Below are positions 52,327-56,812 of a stretch of DNA of 56,812 nt, piece by piece. A model generated the notes under the pieces. It worked only from the letters and a program-made list of their open reading frames with translations, did not search any database and was not told the origin of the DNA. Both the position numbers and the translations under genes were made by a program. Origin of the DNA: Desulfobacterales bacterium. GTDB lineage: Bacteria > Desulfobacterota > Desulfobacteria > Desulfobacterales > Desulfosalsimonadaceae. The stretch is taken from positions 1 to 56,812 of the forward strand of contig SLJY01000026.1 of assembly GCA_007134875.1 (NCBI GenBank), in the 5' to 3' direction. Position 1 is the stretch's first letter. The number at the start of each line of letters is the position of its first letter.

Positions 52327-53450
52327 TGCCGGGTTACAGAAAAACCTATAATACCTTTTCGGGGAAAATCCTCGTGGCGCTGGGCTTGATGGCCCTTCTG
52401 CCCTATCTGCTGGTAATCTACCTGTTTATACACGAACGGATTACACCCTCGGAAACCGTCTATCTGTTTTCCTTTCTTGCCTTGTTTTCTATTTTTGTTG
52501 GTTATTCTTTGCTGCGCCGTTCCGCAGACCAGATTTACGCCCTCAGCCGCGAGATCAGTAAAATCGACTCAGGGGAAAAGAAAGATCCCATCGAGATCCA
52601 GGGCGATTACGAGCTTGCCGAAATCGCCATGCATTTTAACTCGATGCTGAAAAAGCTCGACGAGATGAACCGAAAAAACCAGGAGCAGGCTACCCAACTT
52701 ATGGTGTATGCGCGGGATTTATCTCTTTCCTACCAGCGAACCCGGCAGGAGGAGGAGCTGCGAAACCGGATCAGTCGGTATGTCGGCAACAACCTGGTCG
52801 AAAAGCTGATTGAACTGCAAGACGGTGTTTTTCTGGAGACCGAGAGAAAAAACGTGAGCATTTTGTTTGCCGATATCCGTTCTTTTACGGCCATGGCGGA
52901 GCGGCTGGACGCCGGGGAGGTGGTCTCCATGCTCAATGAATACTTCTCGGTCATGGTGGATATCATCTTCCAGAACAACGGCCTGCTCGATAAGTTCGTG
53001 GGGGATCAGCTCATTGCCGTTTTCGGCCTTCTCGATTCCGACGACAACCACCCGGAAAACGCTATCCGGACAGCCCTGGAAATGGAGGATGCCAACCGGA
53101 AGATTCAGGCGGCAAGAAGAGAAAAAGGCCTTGAGACGTTTGAGGCGGGGATCGGAATCAATACCGGCCAGACGATTATCGGCAACATTGGATCGGAAAA
53201 CCGCATGGACTACACCGTGATCGGAGACTGCGTCAATGTCGCCGCCCGCCTGGAGCAGATGGCCAAAGGCGGGGAGATTATCATCGGCGAACAGACCTGG
53301 CTGCAAAACACCGGTTCTTTCCACTTTGAAAGCCGCGGCGAAGTGTATGTGAAAAACAAGCTCGAGCCAGTGATCTGCTATAACGTGCTGGGCTATGCAA
53401 AGGAACATTCCGTAGAAGCCCACGGAGGCCGGACGCATACGATTGGATAG
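52323..53450 (+). CDS. class III adenylate/guanylate cyclase with HAMP domain
   Basis: 375 residues. Two membrane segments (about 14-36 and 46-64) are joined by a very short loop, so it has almost no periplasmic sensor. A HAMP domain (about 62-115) and helix lead to the cyclase domain. Metal ligands are D184 (LFADIRSF) and D228 (FVGDQ); K224 and D302 fit the base-selecting positions for ATP, and N305 and R309 stabilise the transition state (GDCVNVAARLE). It should make cyclic AMP. Coupled to the PilZ gene, it closes the signalling module. Confidence 0.92.
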   Translation: MMPGYRKTYNTFSGKILVALGLMALLPYLLVIYLFIHERITPSETVYLFSFLALFSIFVGYSLLRRSADQIYALSREISKIDSGEKKDPIEIQGDYELAEIAMHFNSMLKKLDEMNRKNQEQATQLMVYARDLSLSYQRTRQEEELRNRISRYVGNNLVEKLIELQDGVFLETERKNVSILFADIRSFTAMAERLDAGEVVSMLNEYFSVMVDIIFQNNGLLDKFVGDQLIAVFGLLDSDDNHPENAIRTALEMEDANRKIQAARREKGLETFEAGIGINTGQTIIGNIGSENRMDYTVIGDCVNVAARLEQMAKGGEIIIGEQTWLQNTGSFHFESRGEVYVKNKLEPVICYNVLGYAKEHSVEAHGGRTHTIG

Positions 53451-53499
53451 CCCGCCCGTTATGGTGCTTTAGCGTTCTGCCTTTTATGACACGCGCATG

Positions 53500-54753
53500 C
53501 TATCTTCCCTGTGCGATCGTCCGCCTTGTTTTGAAGCCGCCGCTTTTCTGTCGTGCCTGACTGGGTTTTTGTTTTTTTGCCTTATGCTGCAGAATGTCCC
53601 GGACCATTGTTTTTTCTCCGGTTTTCCCCGAAACCCCGCCATAATTGAAATCCGCCAGTTTCCTTCGTTCGACTTTGGATCCCATTACACGGTCAATGGC
53701 ACTGACCATTCGGGCGTCTTCGCTGGTAACCATTGTAAACGCTTCACCGGTGCATGTGGCGCGGCCGGTACGCCCGATCCGGTGTATATAGGCGTCCGCA
53801 GTGTTGGGAATGTCGTAATTGATTACGTGGGAAACATTGGCGATATCAATTCCGCGCGCTGCGATATCGGTGGCCACAAGGATCTGATAGGTCCCGTTGC
53901 GGAAACCGTTTATTGCATTCTGCCTCTGGCTCTGGGAAAGATTGCCCTGAAGCGATGCCGCCTTGTATCCGGCCTGGCTCAGTTGCTCCCCGAGACGCCT
54001 GGCCCTGTGTTTGGTACGGGTGAAAATAAGGACCGAACTGGTTCGCGTCTGCTGTAAAAGCCGAAGCAGAAGCGGCGTCTTCTGGTTCTGATCGATCGGA
54101 AAAAGTGCGTGGGAAACCGTCTCTGCCGGTGCGGTGATTCCAACCTGCACCGTAACCGGTTCCGTGAGGCTTTCTGCCGCGAGCTGCCGGATTTCCTGCG
54201 GCATGGTGGCTGAAAACAGCAGTGTCTGTCTTTTTGCCGGAATTTGTTTCAAGATGCGCCGGATATCGGGCAGAAATCCCATATCGAACATGTGGTCGGC
54301 CTCATCGAGTACCAGCATCTCCAGGGACGATAGATCGACGGTTTTGCGATTCATATGGTCGAGGAGCCTTCCGGGGCAGGCAACGATAATATCTGTCTTT
54401 TTGGCGGACCGGATCTGTGGGCCGATAGCCACCCCGCCGTAAATGGCAGTGCAGCGCAAGCCCGTCTTTTTGGCAAGCTCTTCAATGGCCCCGTGGATTT
54501 GTTCGGCCAGCTCCCGGGTTGGCGCCACGATCAGGGCTCGCGTGGTGCCGCGCTTGCCGGAGATGATCCGGTTCAAAATGGGCAGCACAAAAGCCGCTGT
54601 TTTGCCTGTGCCGGTTTGGGCCAGGCCGATGAGGTCTTTTTTAGCCAGAGCCGGCGGAATCGCGCGGGACTGGATGGGAGTTGGATTCGTAAATCCAACG
54701 GCTCGAATGCCCGCCGTGACAGCGGGGTGGAACGTGAAGGTAGTAAAACTCAT
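53500..54753 (-). CDS. rhlE: DEAD-box RNA helicase (RhlE-like)
   Basis: 417 residues. All helicase motifs are present: Q-motif (FTNPTPIQ), AQTGTGKT, PTRELAEQ, VLDEADHMFDMGF, FSATMP, VLIFTRTKHRAR, VATDIAARGID and HRIGRTGR. The basic C-terminal tail (KAKKQKPSQARQKSGGFKTRR) fits RhlE, which acts in ribosome maturation, RNA decay and cold adaptation. AGAGGATTT precedes the ATG. An intrinsic terminator lies in the leader about 25 bases upstream, so expression is probably controlled by attenuation. It converges on the cyclase gene with 49 bases between the stops. Confidence 0.92.
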   Translation of the reverse strand: MSFTTFTFHPAVTAGIRAVGFTNPTPIQSRAIPPALAKKDLIGLAQTGTGKTAAFVLPILNRIISGKRGTTRALIVAPTRELAEQIHGAIEELAKKTGLRCTAIYGGVAIGPQIRSAKKTDIIVACPGRLLDHMNRKTVDLSSLEMLVLDEADHMFDMGFLPDIRRILKQIPAKRQTLLFSATMPQEIRQLAAESLTEPVTVQVGITAPAETVSHALFPIDQNQKTPLLLRLLQQTRTSSVLIFTRTKHRARRLGEQLSQAGYKAASLQGNLSQSQRQNAINGFRNGTYQILVATDIAARGIDIANVSHVINYDIPNTADAYIHRIGRTGRATCTGEAFTMVTSEDARMVSAIDRVMGSKVERRKLADFNYGGVSGKTGEKTMVRDILQHKAKKQKPSQARQKSGGFKTRRTIAQGR

Positions 54754-54778
54754 AAATCCTCTTGTTGTGATTTGGCAT

Positions 54779-54811
54779 AAAAAAAAAGCCCCGGAATTAT
54801 TCCGGGGCTTT
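54779..54811 (-). terminator. intrinsic terminator in the rhlE leader
   Basis: AAAGCCCCGGAA and TTCCGGGGCTTT (54785-54796 and 54800-54811) form a perfect 12-bp stem with a 3-base loop. On the minus strand it is followed by T's out to 54779. The only gene downstream in that direction is rhlE, 25 bases on; no minus-strand gene lies upstream. Confidence 0.75.
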
Positions 54812-54849
54812 AAGATTTTGATTTCATTGTCCAGGAAAACTTTGTATAC

Positions 54850-54878
54850 ACCTTACAGCTTCGAAAGATATCTGTCAA
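54850..54878 (-). promoter_or_regulatory. promoter candidate for the rhlE leader
   Basis: On the minus strand, TTGACA (54878-54873) is a perfect -35 box. At 17 bases is TAAGGT (54855-54850), a weak -10 box; TATACA at 54848-54843 is better but 24 bases away. A transcript from here would reach the leader terminator after about 55-65 bases. Confidence 0.45.
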
Positions 54879-54879
54879 T

Positions 54880-55237
54880 GTAAATTATGGGCTGACGAAT
54901 AATTGATTGCAATTCGGTCCGGTTTATTTAATGGTAGTTCCGGGACGTCTTTGAGTGAAAAGCAGGCGTGGATTGGATGTATAACCCCTTATAGTTGTAT
55001 AAAAATGGTGGACAGTGCATGGGAATCGAAACCGTGCAGGACGTAACTTCTCAATAAATAATGGTAGTCAAAAAAATCTAGCCATCGTTATATCCGTTTG
55101 ATATGACATAATACATGACAATACCAGTCGACGAATCAAAACTTTCTAAAATAGACGATCAGAATCCGATTTGCGGGTTGATATAATGATATTTCAAAAT
55201 GTTACTTACAATCTATATTTGACCGGGGTTATCTGAG
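54880..55237. other. intergenic region, AT-rich, no gene seen
   Basis: Between the divergent rhlE leader and the permease gene. No open frame with gene-like codon use. TGATATAAT at 55179-55187 is an extended -10 type promoter box facing the permease gene, without a good -35. Base composition falls toward AT compared with everything to the left. Confidence 0.5.
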
Positions 55238-56014
55238 ATGCCGGAACCGACGCTGTTAGCTATAATGCTGGTTCTTGGCGTAACGATTTTTGCATCATTT
55301 GCCACTGGTTTCAGCGGATTTGGCTCCACTCTTTTGATTATGGCGGGACTGTCTTGGTATGTGCCGGAGCCGGAGCGCCTGTCGGCCGTCTGTATGCTGA
55401 TTGGGATTGTTGTTATGGGATCTATTTTCCTCATTTCCCGGCTGGACTCGCCAATAGACTGGGGGGCTGTTAGTTTGCTCTATATAGGATTGCTGCCGGG
55501 CGCGCCTCTTGGTTATCTGTTTATTCAGAAGCACGGGGCATCCCCTGTCTTTTTGGTAATATTGGGTATGGTTTTGATCGTTTTTTCCGTTAACGGATTG
55601 GTTCGTCCGAAGTTTCCGAGAGTGCATTTCGGTTGGGCGCTGCCGTTGGGGTTTCTCAGCGGGTTTCTCAGCGGGGCATTTATTTCGGGGGGACCGCCGA
55701 TGGTTCTTTATCTGTACTCACGTGAACAGGATCCTAGACGGGCGGTAGTTTCACTGCAGACAATTTTCCTGATGTCCATGGCAACACGCATTATTATTAC
55801 TGAACGTATCGGGCCGGGTTTGTCGTCTGGGGTGTGGGGGTGGTTTATAGGGGTTCTGCCAGTTGTTGTAGTAGCAACATTGATAGGGCGATATTATTCA
55901 AGGCGTGTTAGCGCTGAGCGTTTTACGCAAGCCGTATATATGCTGATCGGCATTGGCGGCACGATGAATATAATGAAAGGACTCTTTGCATTGATCACCG
56001 AATTTAGCGGTTGA
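55238..56014 (+). CDS. TauE/SafE family permease
   Basis: 258 residues with about eight membrane segments in two related halves. The paired motifs GFSGFGSTLL (26-35) and GFLSGFLSGAFISGGPPMVLYLY are the family's inverted-repeat marks. Members export sulfite or organosulfonates, or take up sulfur compounds. The ATG has a weak ribosome-binding site. Codon use is less GC-rich than in the left 54 kb, in line with the composition drop there. It may serve with the TAXI receptor gene to its right, but a separate promoter stands between. Confidence 0.85.
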   Translation: MPEPTLLAIMLVLGVTIFASFATGFSGFGSTLLIMAGLSWYVPEPERLSAVCMLIGIVVMGSIFLISRLDSPIDWGAVSLLYIGLLPGAPLGYLFIQKHGASPVFLVILGMVLIVFSVNGLVRPKFPRVHFGWALPLGFLSGFLSGAFISGGPPMVLYLYSREQDPRRAVVSLQTIFLMSMATRIIITERIGPGLSSGVWGWFIGVLPVVVVATLIGRYYSRRVSAERFTQAVYMLIGIGGTMNIMKGLFALITEFSG

Positions 56015-56583
56015 ATCTGACATGAAAATTCGAAATCATGCCATCCATTCGCTTTGGAAATAATCAATATAATTACAAAAAGTTATAGCGACGCAACTGA
56101 CGCTGCCACTTTACGGAAATCTTATATCCTGTGACGCTTTTAAGGATCCTGAGCTGAAGCTAAAGGTTGTTAATTCAGAATCTCGTACTTGTCGGCACAA
56201 GCCGGTTTTAATGGCAGGGTGCGCAGGGGAAAAAAGCGGGCGTTAACATTTTTGTTGTATCGTTTAACAATTTTGTAAAATACTGCATGCTGTCCATATT
56301 TTTTATTTCCATCACAAGCTATATGTTTTTATATGTATTTTATGCTTTTGGATGTAATGGCATATCCGTTGCAATCAATTAATACAGCAATGCGAAAGGA
56401 AACGATCCAGGCAATACAAGCAAGTTGAATGTTCATAAGTGGCGTTGCGGGATTAATCATTTGTGTTCACGGGGTTAAACACAGTCTTTAAAAAAAAACA
56501 TTGACAAACTGATGTCTGATATATTAGATATCAATATACGCAGTAATAGATAGCCCATACTATTTTCAAAGGAGGAGGTAAGG
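56015..56583. other. AT-rich intergenic region upstream of the TAXI gene
   Basis: 569 bases without a recognised gene or F1/F2 repeat. A perfect TTGACA lies at 56500-56505, with TATATT 13 and TTAGAT 17 bases beyond as possible -10 boxes. TGATAT/ATATCA (56516-56521 and 56527-56532) is a small inverted repeat over the same place that could be an operator. AAAGGAGGAGG precedes the next start. Confidence 0.45.
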
Positions 56584-56812
56584 ATGAAGATTAAATTCTT
56601 TTCAACCATGATTGTTTGCGCTTTGTTTGCGGTCTTTTCGACCAGTTCTTATGCACAACTCAATTTCTATTCAGTTGGTACCGGGGGTACAGGGGGTACA
56701 TGGTATGGTGTCTGGGCAGGAGCCAGCAGTGTAGTCAACGCCAATTCAGACACTGTCAGGCTGGATGTCCAAGCCACCGGCGGATCACTGGAAAATGTAA
56801 GGCTTTTGCACA
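56584..56812 (+). CDS. TAXI-type TRAP transporter solute receptor (5' part)
   Basis: The first 76 codons lie in the window. A signal peptide (MKIKFFSTMIVCALFAVFST, cleavage after SYA) is followed by QLNFYSVGTGGTGGTWYGV and VRLDVQATGGSLENVRLL, the hallmark start of TAXI periplasmic receptors (usually TIGTGGTGGVYYPLG and ATGGSVENLRLL). The gene runs off the window. AAAGGAGGAGGTAAGG is a very strong ribosome-binding site. TAXI systems take up small organic acids such as glutamate or other carboxylates with a sodium or proton gradient; membrane-subunit genes should follow. Confidence 0.88.
   Translation, partial: MKIKFFSTMIVCALFAVFSTSSYAQLNFYSVGTGGTGGTWYGVWAGASSVVNANSDTVRLDVQATGGSLENVRLLH

Overview
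The window reads as chromosomal DNA of an anaerobic Deltaproteobacterium (Desulfobacterota, most like the Desulfobacterales). This is inferred from gene content: a phenylacetate-CoA ligase/ACT/branched-chain amino acid ABC cluster, crotonase-fold beta-oxidation enzymes, an RpoH-type sigma factor, YkgJ-type Cys-cluster proteins, an MglA/roadblock GTPase module, a TAXI-type TRAP receptor and a TauE/SafE permease. GC is high with strong GC3 up to about 54.8 kb and then falls. No rRNA, CRISPR array, phage or transposase gene was seen; there is one tRNA (Arg, UCU).

Layout. 0-7.5 kb: a minus-strand run of gamma-carbonic anhydrase-like protein, M24 peptidase, membrane protein, FlgT-like secreted protein, polyprenyl diphosphate synthase, RimO and a dienoyl-CoA isomerase-like enzyme. 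7.9-11.7 kb (+): tRNA-dihydrouridine synthase, dGTPase and two YkgJ-type proteins. 11.7-14.1 kb (-): P-loop kinase, CBS protein, cyclopropane fatty acid synthase. 14.4-17.4 kb: tyrosine phosphatase, a secreted jelly-roll-like protein and a small lipoprotein, separated by repeats. 17.5-26.8 kb (-): crotonase, then phenylacetate-CoA ligase, ACT protein, LivJHMGF and a second PaaK-like ligase. 27.3-35.1 kb: methyltransferase, tRNA-Arg, rpoH, a coupled TPR lipoprotein / LolB-like / ATP-grasp / HD dNTPase string, and a LapA-like protein. 35.3-41.6 kb (+): mutS, a lipoprotein amidase and purB. 42-53.5 kb (+): eleven genes for an MglA-type GTPase, roadblock proteins, PATAN/receiver protein, zinc-ribbon Cache-HAMP receptor, TPR-GspE ATPase, PilZ protein and a class III cyclase. 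53.5-56.8 kb: a RhlE-type helicase with a terminator in its leader, a TauE/SafE permease, and the start of a TAXI receptor gene.

The most unusual content is between the genes. Family F1 (about 125-175 bp, at least 11 whole or partial copies) is an imperfect palindrome with related inverted ends. One copy is bounded by a perfect 7-bp direct repeat, another by a perfect 6-bp direct repeat inside a copy of a second family, F2. F2 (about 145 bp) has inverted ends near TAGTGCCTGAACGAAAACC. A third element, F3, shares a core with F2. Several copies start exactly at, or a few bases after, a stop codon. These look like MITE-type elements without a transposase in view.

Two leader RNAs stand out. The phenylacetate-CoA ligase gene is preceded by an 11-bp long-range stem that overlaps an arm of a textbook terminator, an attenuator or riboswitch layout I could not match to a known class. 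The RhlE-like helicase gene has an intrinsic terminator about 25 nt before its start codon. The best candidate for a little-described protein system is the 42-53.5 kb GTPase/roadblock/PATAN/GspE/cyclase module, which has a pilus-type ATPase but no pilus genes nearby.
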